Shown here: piece by piece, positions 24,301-37,044 of the stretch
How the letters are laid out: every line of letters begins with the position of its first letter
How positions within the stretch are numbered: position 1 is the stretch's first letter
Source of the DNA: Onchocerca lupi
Lineage: Eukaryota; Nematoda; Chromadorea; Rhabditida; Onchocercidae
Reading direction: 5' to 3'
Assembly (NCBI GenBank): GCA_028564675.1
Contig: JAOVVO010000277.1
Span: forward strand, 32,560-96,559
Length of the DNA: 64,000 bases
The notes under the pieces: model-generated
Databases searched by the model: none
What the model was told of the DNA's origin: nothing
What the model saw: only the letters and a program-made list of their open reading frames with translations
Made by a program: the position numbers and the translations under genes

Positions 24301-26951
24301 TGATGTGAAGAGATTAAAGTACTTACCGATTGTTGAGTGTGAGAAGATCAGAATATCTTGTTTATCGCTCTTCCAAAAGTGTATACAATTATTTTTGATA
24401 ATCCATGATTAAAATGATCGTTAATTAGCAGTCATTTCCAAGCACTGCTCATTTATTCTTGTGAATTGCAATGAATTGCTAATATGGTTATTGATAACTG
24501 ATTGATTGATTGACTGATCGCTTCTTGGAATATTTATGAAATTATCGTTTCTTTTTAATATATCAGCGGAAGCAAAAAAAAAGAAAAAAAATGGAAAAAA
24601 ATATTTTCTCCAATTGAATTTTTAATTTGCCAGAAAAAAAAAAATTTCATTTCAATAGACAGATACTTTCATGGCTTTCAGTATTATATAAAGAAAATAA
24701 TGGAATAAAAACATTAATCATTCCATAACTTCCGGTAGGCTAAAGAATATCAGTTTTTCATAAGATAGTCTATCGATATTTGAATTTAATTCAAAAATTT
24801 TAAAAGAAATTTGTATGAATTATGGTAATATTATAAAGAAAATAATAATTCTTCTAAAGATCATGTCTGATAAGAAAGGTAGTGACAGGTAGATATTATA
24901 ACTTAAACTGTTCTTTTTTCGAAAGTTTGCACCGTCGCAAAAGAGGAACTGAGTGCAATTCTAATTAGAACTTTTTCATTTAATAAAATAAAACTCAAAT
25001 ATTGAGAGAAGAGATGATAGAGCTCAGACAGTCTTATCTCAATTTAGGAATGAAAAAGACAAATCGAAGAAATAAATATCAATTTAGTACAGCTGTTCCA
25101 TCCATAAGCACCAATATTAGACAGGCGTTCTATCGCCATTTACTATTTTCAAAGACTTCGTAATTGCGATAACATGATATATGAGAATTTTTGTCGCGAT
25201 TCACTTTACTTCATTTTTCTTTGAAGTAACCGCCACTTGCGGATTCAACTTATCCGATCCGATCTGATTTCATTCAACTTCATTCTCTCATTTACCACAC
25301 TTTTATCTTCTTCAAATCTTTTTAAAAAAAACCATTCGATTCAATAATTTTTTTTAGTTTTAAACTTGGAAAAAAAAAACCTTTAATTTTGAAAAATTTT
25401 TTGATCATCATGTTGATTTGAGAATTGAATTGCTCGAATTAAAATTTCTATGCCAAATTATTTAGATAGTATTATAAAATTTATTTTTATTTTCATTTCT
25501 TTGCAAAAAAAGCAAAAGGTGAAAGTTTTTGTAATAAATAAAATAAGTATTTTCACTTTTCTATAAAAATTCTATTTTTTATCATTTGCCAATTAGAAAT
25601 TGAAACCAAAGCTGAAAAGGAATTACGATGATTTCAATGGTTATTAAAATAAAAGAAAAATTATTAACAAAAACTTTATGGCAATCACAGGGAATATCAT
25701 ATCTGAATCATTTTATATACTGGTAAAATTTCATGAATTATAGAAATTTTTGCATCATATCATCAAATATCCAAATTTAGGACTGTTTGAATGTTTGTTT
25801 CGCAGATTATTGCATATTGATGATATTTAATACCATAATAGTAGCATTTATATTTTGACATTGGCAATCGGAATTATATTAATTGAATGTAAATGTATAT
25901 GTTTGTATATGTGCTGTATTTGTTTATTATTTTCGGAATGGAGTAATTACTGTCTATCCATTTTTCTAACATCGAAGAAAAATTATCAATATAAATTTAA
26001 ATATATTTCTATCTTTCTTATTTTCAATTTGCATCGAATTTGTGTCATTAGAAGCAAATTATTTTGTTATCAAAAATAGCAAAAATATTAAAAAATACCA
26101 AAAGTTAGATGAAAATTGATTTCGGCAAAGTATATGAAAAAAAAAATGTGAAATTAAGGATGAAAATACATGAGTACATGAATTTGTAAAATGCGACCAT
26201 AAAGTTTTTCTTTTGCACTGCAAAAATTTAGATCTATACAGTCAATCTTTATTCGTTGATGATATCTATACCGATAGTAAAAAGTTTTAAATTTTTAAGT
26301 GCTATCGAACTAACGCTCAATTTTAGTTCAGCATATGAAAAGAAAAAGAAAAAACAGGAAATCTTTTTCAAAAAGTACCGAAAAACAAAAGAAGTGAACT
26401 GGAAATTAGATCGAAATTCGATTTTGATTTTCAATTCACAGTAGATGAGTTAATTATCTCCTGCTTCAAACAGGAAAAACTTTTAATAAAGGAATATTAA
26501 AATTTATTGGCTAAATATGTGTTTTGATTTAGTAAGTATTGATTCATTATCAATAGAGGTTGCTCTATCATCTGATTGAGTGTTGCAATCTTTTCAGAAT
26601 TCTAACTATGCTGCTCAGATAAATAATTTAAAATATTCAGTTTAAATCGTTGCTTCAGTGAAAATTGCTTCAATTGAAACTGCGATAAAATTATCTGATG
26701 CACCGATAAACTTTTAATGTTGCAAACACTCTTATCAAATGATGTTTAAATTTTGAACTTCATGAAATTCCTAGCAAAACTTTAATGAAATTGTAAAATT
26801 TTATTGTTTGATTCAGTTGGAAGTTCAAGTCAGTTCTTAGCCGATATATCAATTGTCGGTAAAATCGAACCAATTTATAAGATAAAAAAAAAACGAAATA
26901 ATTCAAGTTATTTGCATAGAAGAAATTTGCAATATTTCTCAGGCAAATGAG
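21351..26951. other. 5.6 kb gene-poor stretch
   Basis: No convincing exon chain. A minus-strand sequence at about 24330-24350 ends in a good donor (CAACAATCG|GTAAGT) and could be an untranslated first exon of the carboxypeptidase gene, but nothing proves it. A 31 bp tandem duplication occurs at 23229. Short open frames near 22665, 22896, 25855 and 26256 are AT-rich, and the last two have shadows on the opposite strand. I see no domain in them. Confidence 0.55.
23229..23290. repeat. Two-copy tandem repeat, 31 bp unit
   Basis: The sequence ACTCATTTTAGGATGCATAC occurs twice with a 31 bp period. The second copy differs at two positions and runs into a poly(A) tract. A poly(T) tract precedes the pair. 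No function is visible. Confidence 0.85.
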
Positions 26952-27606
26952 TCACATATCATATCTGAGAACAAAGGCTTTCATATTCTCATCTTCCGAT
27001 TGCTCGTGTGAAATGTTAAAATCTATGCTGTCAGGAATGTTACATGGACTGAAGCTGGTGAGAATTGTTCATCTTTAATTCTCATCTCCAATCTTTTGTA
27101 TGACTAATGTATTGTAAGTCTCAAAAAGAAGGCTTTCCAGGCATCAAGATCAGTATCATTAACATTCGGCCTTGAACTTCATTGTTTACATGTTGAAAAA
27201 TCCGATAATAGTGGAAGTAAATACTCACAGCTGATTGGAAGGCAGTGTTCTAATACTTTACCACCATTTTATATGTTTATATTTTGTTTTTTATTTGTAT
27301 ATTTCAAATCTAAATTCTTTTCAAAAATTTAGCCTTAAATTTAAAATTCTAATCTTAAATTTCTTAAAATGTGACACTTGGAAGTAATAATACTTATACA
27401 TTGAAGAATAAGACGAATGAATTTTTCATTTAATTGAAATTTCAAATGTCAATATTTTCCAGTTTTTCCCTATTACAGCGAGTGTAGAACGGGTTTTTCA
27501 ACATTGGTGTCTACAAATCGAGCAGTGTTTTGAGTATCACTTCCTGCTTTATTAACATCTTCAACGAGATTAGTCTCTTCAACATCATTATCAGTGGCAA
27601 TCAATT
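26952..27606 (-). CDS. 3' part of an unrecognised small gene
   Basis: Four exons join perfectly: 27606-27477, 27249-27229 (only 21 nt), 27170-27105 and 27054-26952 with a TGA stop. Every junction is phase 2. The joined peptide has about 108 residues and is acidic: LIATDNDVEETNLVEDVNKA at the start, then DTDLDAWKAFFLRLTIHYF and HEQSEDENMKAFVLRYDM at the end. Sequence composition is coding-like compared with the surrounding AT-rich DNA. The donor of the third exon (TTA|GTCATA) is weak. The 5' end is unresolved. Exon 1 here needs an upstream exon ending in phase 1, and a short stretch ending AAT A|GTAAAG near 27700 would fit. No family is recognised. It may be a nematode-specific gene, or a decayed one if the upstream exons are missing. 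Confidence 0.5.
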
Positions 27607-28404
27607 CTAATCCAATATCAAAGCAATTTCAGCGAGAGCACGAGCGATAATTCAACGAAAGATCACTTTTAGGATCTTTATATTTACCGTGTACTGTTCA
27701 TTTATTCTTTACTATTGCAAAGTGCGGAACCTTCAAAGTTAACTTATCTTATCTTATCAATTTTATTGTGTATAATATCGTATTATTCAACAAAGTCTAT
27801 TGCTGATCTGACGGAGTGGCAGTGGCAAGACATACAACATAAGAAAAATAATGTAAACCACTACCAATAGCCAAAAAACAGGAAATATAAAACCAGAAAA
27901 AAAAAGAAAAAATAAAAAGAAAGATTCTTCATTAAATTAGCAAATATGAATTCTCCATGTTTTCTGCGAGTTCTTTATCTTATCAACATTTGTTTTAATT
28001 ATTAATTTTTAATTATTAATTGCATCGATTCTTCATTAACTTTTTTTTTTCCAATAGACTCCTATTTTCATTTTTTTCTGTTCAATGGATTTTTATTTCA
28101 GCAATTTTTTGTTTTATCAAATGTTTATCACATCTCGTAACAATGCTTTTGTGGTATTAACAAAACGATGGAATCACTTGTTGACATGTACACAGTTATG
28201 ATCTAAAAAAAATGACTGGATAGATTATACATTTCATCAAAATAATAAAAGTAAGTATCAGCGAAATTACAGTTGATAATCATCATTCAATGAAATTAAT
28301 AATTATTTTCATCGGAAGATTATTCCGTATCACTAGGAGAATTCCGATTTACTGGAACAAATATTTCTAATTGCTGGAAGAATATTTCTGATTCGAATAA
28401 TACT

Positions 28405-31400
28405 TTAATCGAATTTGCGCAATCCAATAATTATATACACGGGGCCGGGATAGAAATAAGATTCTGTCTGAATTTGATAATTCACTCCAGTTATCGATCG
28501 TCTATCAAGCAAACGTAACGTATTCAATCGAATATCTGGGAATGTATCACTATAAAGAATAAATGATATTAACGCAAAATTGTGCAAATTTACAACTCAA
28601 TTAGAATGTCAGGTAAATTAATTGATAAGTATGTGTCAATTTGTTTTGAAAGATTGAAATGTCATGCATAAAATATATATATATATGAAAAGGAAAATTA
28701 CTGCATTGCTGATTTCATTTTTACAAACGAATCTCACATTATTCTATGAATTTTAAACAAAATTTCCGAACTTCAATTAAGATATTTCCTCTGCTATGCA
28801 AACCTTTGCAGTTACCTTTTCAACTTGACACTTTTTTTTGCACAACTATAAAGTTGGCCTTTTGAAATAGGTTAGAAATTCGAATTCATTTGATATAGAA
28901 ATTTATACAATGCATTGTTATTATTAATATACTCATTATTATTGAATATTATTGTAGAGAAACTAAACTGCTTGCTAATCATACATTCTTATTAAATCAG
29001 AATAAAGCAATGTGAGCAGAATCGTTTGCCTCGTCGATTTTTGCGATGGCATTTTCGCAATTCATTTATGGAATTCCCGAGAGTAAACCACCTCTTGGTC
29101 TTATCATTGATCATATTTTGAATATTCTGAATTCTACTACCTGAACAACTGTTCACTATTCTCCGGCTCCGAACCATTAATCATCGTAAAATGGAAGGCT
29201 ATGATCTGATGACTGTCGAAGAAATTCAATGTCTTCTGCACAAAGAGAATAAATTTAAGTAATTAAAAAATCATTCGAAATGGCATACTTTTGATAAATA
29301 TTAGCAATACGTGAAGTCAAGCTAAAAAGTGAGGTTTGAAAATTTGAAAAGTTCATTTTACAATTGAAAAATCTTTCCATTCTGAAAATGATTTCATAAC
29401 ATTAACGACTATGCATATAAATCAGACTAAACTAAAGAAAGAATCAATGGGAGCAAATCAAACCTTCCAGTCAAAAAGCATTCGATTCAATGCTTCTTCA
29501 TTTTTGGTGTTTACAACAAACGTTGATACTTCTATATCAGCACCTCGGAATACATATACCGTGCTGTCCTCATCCGATTCAGACTGACTGAAATAACAAT
29601 AGCAAAATTACTGGTTCTGTATACATGACTATTATGGCAATTTTTACAATTTTGAAATCATCAGGAAAGACATTTTTATGCAAAATTCTGGCGAATATCC
29701 AAACATTACTTGCTATTTCTTTCCAATTTTACTTCATTTTAAACTTTTTCTCATCGCCAAGAAACCATCAAGTATGACTTACAAATTCACTCGAAGATCT
29801 GTTTGACTAACAACACAGATTGGCATGCTATACAATTGCTTTCTGATTATACGGACTGTCTGAAATGCTCGATAATCGTCATTGCCATCAATCAAAATGA
29901 TTAACTTTGCATCATCCTGAAATTTATGGTTATTTTATTAGGCTTCATATAATTCATTTTTTGTAATCTGATAGAATGCCAGTACTGAAATTTCTGGTGA
30001 AATTCATTTTGGTTTCTAACATAATGTTTTGAAATATAAAATCTAGGCCGATTAAATTTTAATAAACTCACTTTTATTTCTTTATTTCCCCAGTGTAATC
30101 TGTAATGAATAAAAATTATGTAAGTTACAGCTGTAAATTACAAAAAATATGACAATAACAACATATCCATTGGATTTTTGGGACAAAATAAGTACATGAA
30201 TTAACATTATTTTTGCTATTGCCTCTTCTGCTTCTTTTTTTTTAGCATATTGAACAGAAAGAAGTCATTACCACTGAATTATGATCACGATTTAATGATG
30301 AAATTTAAATGAAAAAACTGCAATTTAAATTATTCATACAAAATTTGAAACGGAATAATTTCTAATCTTTGTTCTAAAATATTAAATATTTAACAACGAT
30401 ATAATTTATCATAGCTCAACTGATCATTAGTAACATTTCGTATCTTTGAATTTGACATATGACTCAATGGATTTACATACGATTTGATGGATTCTATGCC
30501 CATCGATGCGAAATTGCCGTTCCACCACCAGGTAGGCGGTAAAATCACTCCATTCATTGAATCTCCTTTTATTTCAAGATCGAATGAGAAATTTTCAGCT
30601 AAAATCGCATAACTAAAACTATCTTATTTGTTTTTGATTCATATCATTCCTTTACTAATTACAATAAATTTTCAAAGTTCTATACAAAAAAAAGTTCTGT
30701 GCAAAAATTTATTAGAATTTCCAAACCATCTGAATGAAATATTTCTAAATGATCGCTTCGAAGTGTCAGTATTTCAGTAAAACATATATCCTTCATGTGA
30801 ATTATATCTAATTTTTTTTCACCGCCAAACAAAATAGCAAAATTTGGTGACCAATGATATTGTTGAAATTCGTTTAATTCCTAAAATTACGGAATAAATC
30901 ATTAAATCTTCCACTATATAAGTATTTTTTCATTATTCTTATAAATTTGTTAAGCAAAAACATTTGCAAAATTCACAATGATTTACAAAATCGAAACTCT
31001 TTTAATCCATTTCAATCTTTCTATCTGGAAAAACATTTTAAAAGAAAGAATTACACCTTCTAAATGATGTGTTTCTTCAATTATATTCAAAGATGACAAT
31101 TATAAAGAGTTAAACATGCCTTACTATCGTTAAAATTTGTTTGAGATACGAGTTTCCAAGATTTCCTAAGGAATGGCGGATTTATTTCGCCATTCCGATA
31201 ATGTAATACTTGGAATCGACGGTTTAACTCGAAGTTTGCAGCTTTAGCCATCACTCTGATAGTTCTGTTAAAATGATATAAACAAATAAACAGTTTACAA
31301 TAAACTGATTCATTCAGTTCATTAAGTTATTGTAATCTGTCTTATCTTCTCTTATTAGAATTGAAATGGCGAAATTTGGTAGACATGATTTCGATTTTAG

Positions 31401-31946
31401 TGGATATTTGCAGCATTATAATAAATAACAGCAAGAAAAATGCGAACCTTATATTTTTTAAATCTTCGTAGGATAATTCCTGAGCAATTTTCTTTCCCGC
31501 TAGAGTGCCAATAAAAACTTTCGCCAATACTTTGTTAAGATATTTATCATGTGATGTTCCTGAAATTTCAAATAAATTTTCACCAAACTCTTAAATTTTT
31601 CGGAAATTTCAATACAAATGAATCATTTGATAAAATATGCTTCCAACTCTTGATTTTATTTGGTCGTATACTATTTCTGAAGATTCAGTCAAATTTTTAC
31701 TAAACTTCCAGTTTTTCATTAAAAATTTCCAAATTTTAAATGGCATACATTAATCGCTGAAATCCACTCCTAGGTTGACAATGTATTACATAGGATGTTG
31801 AATTATTGAAACCATTTTTATTAAATTTCGCGTAAATTTTAGTCGAAATTTAAGAATTTAGAAATTATACCTGTTGAAGTAGTATTGAGTGATAATGCAT
31901 GGCTCACAGCGAATGCAAGCACAATGAAAGATTTTAAATCTATCAT
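28405..31946 (-). CDS. Secreted protein of unknown family, 376 residues
   Basis: Ten exons: 31946-31871, 31559-31448, 31264-31120, 30880-30727, 30598-30481, 30099-30072, 29916-29783, 29587-29464, 29235-29141 and 28549-28405. All phases match. A clear signal peptide (about 1-20, MIDLKSFIVLAFAVSHALS) is followed by a soluble chain without a second membrane helix. Visible landmarks are LPPTWWWNGNFASMGIESIK, DDAKLIILIDGNDDYRAF, an acidic SESDEDS stretch and the C-terminus YFYPGPVYIIIGLRKFD. There are few cysteines and several N-glycosylation sequons, for example NTT, NFS and NGS. The ATG lies 3 nt after a GGTTCAG acceptor, as in SL-spliced genes. Intron 3 needs a GC donor (AAG|GCATGT); the nearby GTAAGG is out of phase. 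I do not recognise the family. It could be an excretory/secretory or lumenal protein. Confidence 0.85.
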
Positions 31947-31949
31947 TAT

Positions 31950-33966
31950 CTGAACCGATATAAATTTAAAATACAATCAGTAATGATATGCCGAACGATT
32001 TTAATATTTAATTCTTTCTAAACAACATCTTTAATAAGCTCTTATTACTAATGAATTTTAATTTCTTTAATTGAAGAGAAGCATCGAAATGAGGTTTAAC
32101 TAGTCTTGATATAGAGCAAATCTACTGATAAAAATTGTAAAATTTATTTCAATAAGTTCACAAAGTGCCATAATAAAAATCGTAAACGAAAAATTTAGTT
32201 TTCCCTCCTTTCGCAACAAAAAATATCAAAAAAAAAAAGAAAAAAAAATACAAACTATTTACATTTAGCCATTTGAAAAACCCAGTCATTAAAAACAAAT
32301 CTGGAAGAGATAATCTACAACAGCGGACAGATTGAAAATCAATAATAAACAAAAAAGAAGTTTTTTATGCCAAATTAGTTGCAATGAATTAATTATTATT
32401 TCAGCCAAAGATCAAAAAGATATTTTGTTCACAGAAAATCGGTGAGTTAGATTTTTTTATGAATAAAATTTCAGTGAAAATGGCGTAAAATAATTGCGTG
32501 TGTTACAACTCATTAAATCAGTATGGAAATCATAATTAATACAATGAGCTTATCTGAAATATTATTTGTTTCACAATATATGATACTGTATTGATAATTA
32601 TTTCCATGCTGATTTGATGAGTTATATCACCTGCAATTATTGCAATCTATTTTTAATGACGATAAGGGGATCACGAAACAAAATTAATGAATTTGTATTT
32701 ATTTGGAATAAATATTCAATTAAATTAGTAAAAATACGAAATCTCTTTAAATCAATAGTTTATTTTTTCAGCAATTATAATTTTTTGTTCCTTCTTCGGC
32801 CATCAAACCCGCTAGTATGATTATTTCTTCATATTATTACTATTGTTATTATCATTCATGCTATTTATTCTTATTTTAATGAAAATTTATCACTGAAATT
32901 TACCACTAAATTTTGATACCAATATGAATTGATGATCGAATTCAATCGGTTCCAGAAATTTCCAGATTAATTTCTTCTTGTTTTCAAATTTGCTAACAAA
33001 TTTAAATTTAAAATTTTCAATTTCTAAACTCATTGTTGTAATTGTATCATAGAAATTTGACCAGCAATCAATAAAATAAAATTTAGTTATTTAGTAAATT
33101 AAAGTGACAAAAATAAGATTGGATTATTCAATGAAATTAAAATATAAAACAAAATAGGGCTTGGCTATTTAGTAAATGATAACAGAATATCGAATTTTTG
33201 AAAATTTACGGGAAAAATTGTGAATGATTGGGATGTGAAGATGCAGCATTAAAGATCAAAAAATCCTCAAAATTTGAGATGGGTATGAGAATTTGCAAGC
33301 TGGAAAAGTTGTGAAAGTAATTTGTGAGGGAGTTTTGTTGGAGATTGGAAAATGGTGTAGATGATTTTGATGTGTAATGAAATCCTCGTTATGATAATTT
33401 TATTTGCAACCCAGCTACGGTACATAATGAGTACAATCGAATAATTTGGATTCCTTTGACAGGAGAGAAGTTATCTGCCCCTTATGGGAATTGATAGAAT
33501 TTGATGTGGTTTGAAAAGCATTGTTTGGAAAGCACTGCTTGTGTAATTCTGATCAGAACAAAGAAGTAAATGTCCTGATCGACTAGAACAAAGCACTGAA
33601 TGTTCCGACCGATCGGAGTAAAGGATTGAATGAATGAATAAATAAACCCTTTCAGATAAGAATCCTTTTGATAATATAATTGTTAACTAAATGTGCATTT
33701 CAGTACGTCAATCGATTGTCAATCGATCTGAATTGTCGAATTGTTGCTACTGATACATCGATCTGCGTCGTTTTAGAATTTTTGAGAAACGTTTTGTTTG
33801 TGCTTATGATAAGTTTTAGAAGCAATAATTCTATATATTGATCAAAAATCGAGTAAATGTAAGTGAAATTTTAAGAATTGATTGGAAATTTATTTACAAT
33901 TTATTAATGAGTTAGTAGATATATACAATTAGCGTTAAAATCAAATGGATCATTTGATGTGCTGAT
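31950..33966. other. Intergenic, 2 kb
   Basis: Lies between the secreted protein and the F-box gene. It is mostly AT-rich. A patch at about 33400-33660 is visibly less AT-rich and contains a short open stretch (REVICPLWELIEFD) and a degenerate doublet around CTGATCGACTAGAACAAAG and CCGACCGATCGGAGTAAAG. No exon chain could be built from it, so it may be a relic. Confidence 0.5.
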
Positions 33967-36900
33967 TTACTGACAATTGCTATCAGGATCATAACGCATG
34001 CTACGTACTAAACCATTCCAACGAATGCCCCGTAAAGTAATACTTTCGAGAAATTGAACTTCTATAGACGAATCAATCCGATCGCATAATTCACAATTTT
34101 CCAAATATAATTCATTGAGTTTCGGTAATGAAATTAATGCGCTGAAAAAAAGTTGAATTATTTTGCAAAGCTTGTTAAATCATACGAACTACGAACTTTT
34201 TGGATAGCACAGTTCTTTTGCTCGGAAAAGCCACAAACTTCGGAGTCTCTGGTGGTCATATTTAATAGATAGATAAAAGAAACAAAGAGAAGCAAAATGA
34301 TATAAATGAATTGTTGAGTTGATCTGTGATCTTCAAAGAGTACTGATCTAATTATGTGCAGAATTGATTATAAAGCTGTCAATCACTTGAAAGTTTCGAA
34401 AGAATTTGATCAGCCTATTTTTTAAAAGCATTCCGCAAATTTCGTAAATTATGCAATCCTCAAAATGAAACTATTATAACAAAATTATTCAAAAGGAAAT
34501 GACGAAAAATTTGCTTATTAAAATTGCCAGTTAATTAAAAAATCGAAAAAAAAAAACTTATTAAAAAAGAAAAAAAAAGAAGCTTACGCATAAAATCGCT
34601 TTAATTGATCATTAGTAGCAAATAAAGCATTCCAAATATGTACGAAGCGCAATGAACGATATTTCAATAGGAACCAGATCAATAATTCAGGATATTTTGC
34701 TGTACTATATTTTACACCAAGCTGTAATATCTTAAGAAAACGGTACTGTAAAATTAATTGATATTTTTAATCAATGAAAAGTTATTGAAAGCTAGAAAAG
34801 AAATAAATGAAATTATTTTCTGTGAAGGCGTAAACTCTCAAAAAAAAGAAAAAACTCTGCATATTCGTGCTTTTCATATATACCCGAAATATTTCATTTA
34901 TTGATGATAGATTACGCTGAATGATCAAATCTGATCACACAGTGATCAATGTTATCATCCATAATGCATAATATATTCTCGTGATAGTAAGCTAATGACA
35001 TATAAATTTTTCATTCAAAAGTTTTCTTCCAGTCTCTATTTAATTGCCAATTTTGAATTCGAAACTTCCTAATCATGAATCTAGCCGATGAATTAAATCA
35101 GAATCAGAAGATAGAGAGGATTCAATCAATACACTCACACTGATATGTTTTAACTTGTACAAAATGCAATGATTTTCACATAATGAATATAATATTCTGG
35201 CCAAAGTATCATATGGACAATTTAGAACAAGAGTCTCCAAATGTTGCATGTAACGAAAAGGTGGCATTTCTAATCGATACGAACAACCTGAAACGCATAT
35301 TTATGAGTTTAAGCAATAATCGATTGAAAAGTTAGAGCAGATTAGATAATATAATGCTAATTATTAAATGATATCACAGATAACAGAAACACATATATAC
35401 ATGCACATGATCTATTTTTTCTATTTTGTCACTGCAAAATCAAAAAAAATTTATGAAATCGGATTTTTAGAATTTTGATTTATTTTCCAAATGTCAAATT
35501 GTGTTTAGTGGATTAAAAACTTTTTTAGAAAATTTTATGTTTCAAGACAAATTTCATTCTTTATGAAGTTATTTCTTTCTTTTGAAATTTAATAATAGAA
35601 ATAGCAAAACTAAAATCAGAGAAAATCTTGCCTTTCCCAGCAGTTTTTTGAATCACAAATCCATCCATAACTAATACCTTTAACTGTCGAAAATACTGCA
35701 AAGCTAAGACGGCATCTGTTTCAAAGAATGGCTTATTGCACGCTTGACTTAAATCCAATCGATATAAATTTGGTGTCGCGGATGCTAGCTGTGAAGAAGA
35801 AAGTTTAAGAAAATTTGAAAATTTAATCAATAAGTAGTTAGATGGAATAATTCCGTGATTCTATTCCATCCTTTCTCACGTGATGGTAACATTACCAGAA
35901 AGCGTGTTATAATGAGATAATCGGATAGTATTTCCGGGAACGTTCCATTACATTAATCTATGCAAAGTACACTTCAGACTAATTGAAGCAAGATTAGCTA
36001 GAATTATGAGAAATTTATGAATTAAGCTCAATAGCCTTCATAAAATAATTAGCTTTTATTTAAATAGACTAGTTAGATTGGCCATGCGAATGGTATAAAT
36101 AAAAAAGGTAAATGTTCGTTTGTTCAAAATCTTAAATATCCGAAAGTTCTTAAACGTGTACCTTATCTATGCGTCTACGAATTTGAATGCAACGTTGCAT
36201 CGAAATTTCAAACAAATCGATGAAGAACTTGAAACGTTATGTGGTAAGTAACAACGAATATTTACGTTTTTATTTATGTAGACTTACATATCTTTGAAAA
36301 TAATTAGAAATAAATTTATTTTGGCTGTTAAGAAATTTGTAATACCTGAATTAAGCCAGTCATTGTGAGGACAACCGAACAGTGACGCAATGAAAGATCG
36401 CGTAAAGCAGGCATATAATGGCTGATGAATGCAAAAATTTTATCAAAAATTGCATCATAATCATTTTGTTCATTTAAGAGAGTAAAGCTTTTCCATTTGC
36501 AGTTTCTCAAGATAGTCAGATAATCACTAGTAACATCAAGATGATTTCGATGGCATAAATTATGCTCAGCAAGCCATTTGTAGTATTTCGATACCTGTTA
36601 AATGAATCCAATTTAAATACACAAACTGACATCTTCTAAACATGAAACTCTTTTTGAACGAATTTATGAAAATTCTAACAGAAATTATCTGACGTATATT
36701 TGAATGAACTAATGACTAATTTCCATTAAATAATTGAAATTACAACAATCATTTTTTATCTTTTCGTTTCTCCACTAATTTTTTTCATTTTATTTGCAAA
36801 AAAATTTTCTGATTGATTTTAAACCATGAAATTGAAACAAAACTGTATAATTAATGCAAATGAAACGTAGAAAACGATATTTATAAAATAAACTTGCAAA

Positions 36901-37044
36901 TAGTTTTAAAAGCCTATGAAAAAATAAAATGAAAAAAGCAGACAAAAAAAAACAAACTTGTCGTAATTGAAGCAATGAGAAGAAGTCGCAGTAATTTAGG
37001 ACGGTTAATTGAATTTCAGGTGGTAATGAGCAAATTGACAACAT
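33967..37044 (-). CDS. F-box / leucine-rich-repeat protein
   Basis: Likely substrate adaptor of an SCF (Skp1-cullin-F-box) ubiquitin ligase. Six exons: 37044-36958, 36594-36346, 35788-35632, 35287-35139, 34745-34588 and 34141-33967, giving 324 residues. The N-terminal F-box is seen in SICSLPPEIQLTVLNYC and continues through QLRQVSKYYKWLAEH. The rest carries irregular leucine-rich repeats: MPALRDLSLRHCS, TPNLYRLDLSQACN, FRQLKVLVMDGF, MQHLETLVLNCP, LKILQLGVKYS, SLRFVHIWNA and LPKLNELYLENCEL. The start codon follows TTCTTAAAG by one base, a weak trans-splice acceptor. Intron 3 most simply uses a GC donor (GGGAAAG|GCAAGA). A weaker GTTTTG donor 27 nt further on is also in phase. A MITE-like element sits in intron 2. 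The substrate cannot be inferred. Confidence 0.88.
36094..36280. mobile_element. MITE-like element, copy 3
   Basis: About 187 bp in intron 2 of the F-box gene. The left end is AATAAAAAAGGTAAATGTTC. The right end GAATATTTACGTTTTTATTT is its inverted counterpart. The internal sequence CAACGTTGCATCGAAATTTC is shared with copy 2. The best left-right symmetry of the three copies suggests it is the least decayed. Confidence 0.68.

Noticed and set aside
27607..27690. In-frame extension upstream of the small gene (KYKDPKSDLSLNYRSC)
   Set aside because: An in-frame TGA at 27629-27631 separates it from the exon, so it was treated as intron.
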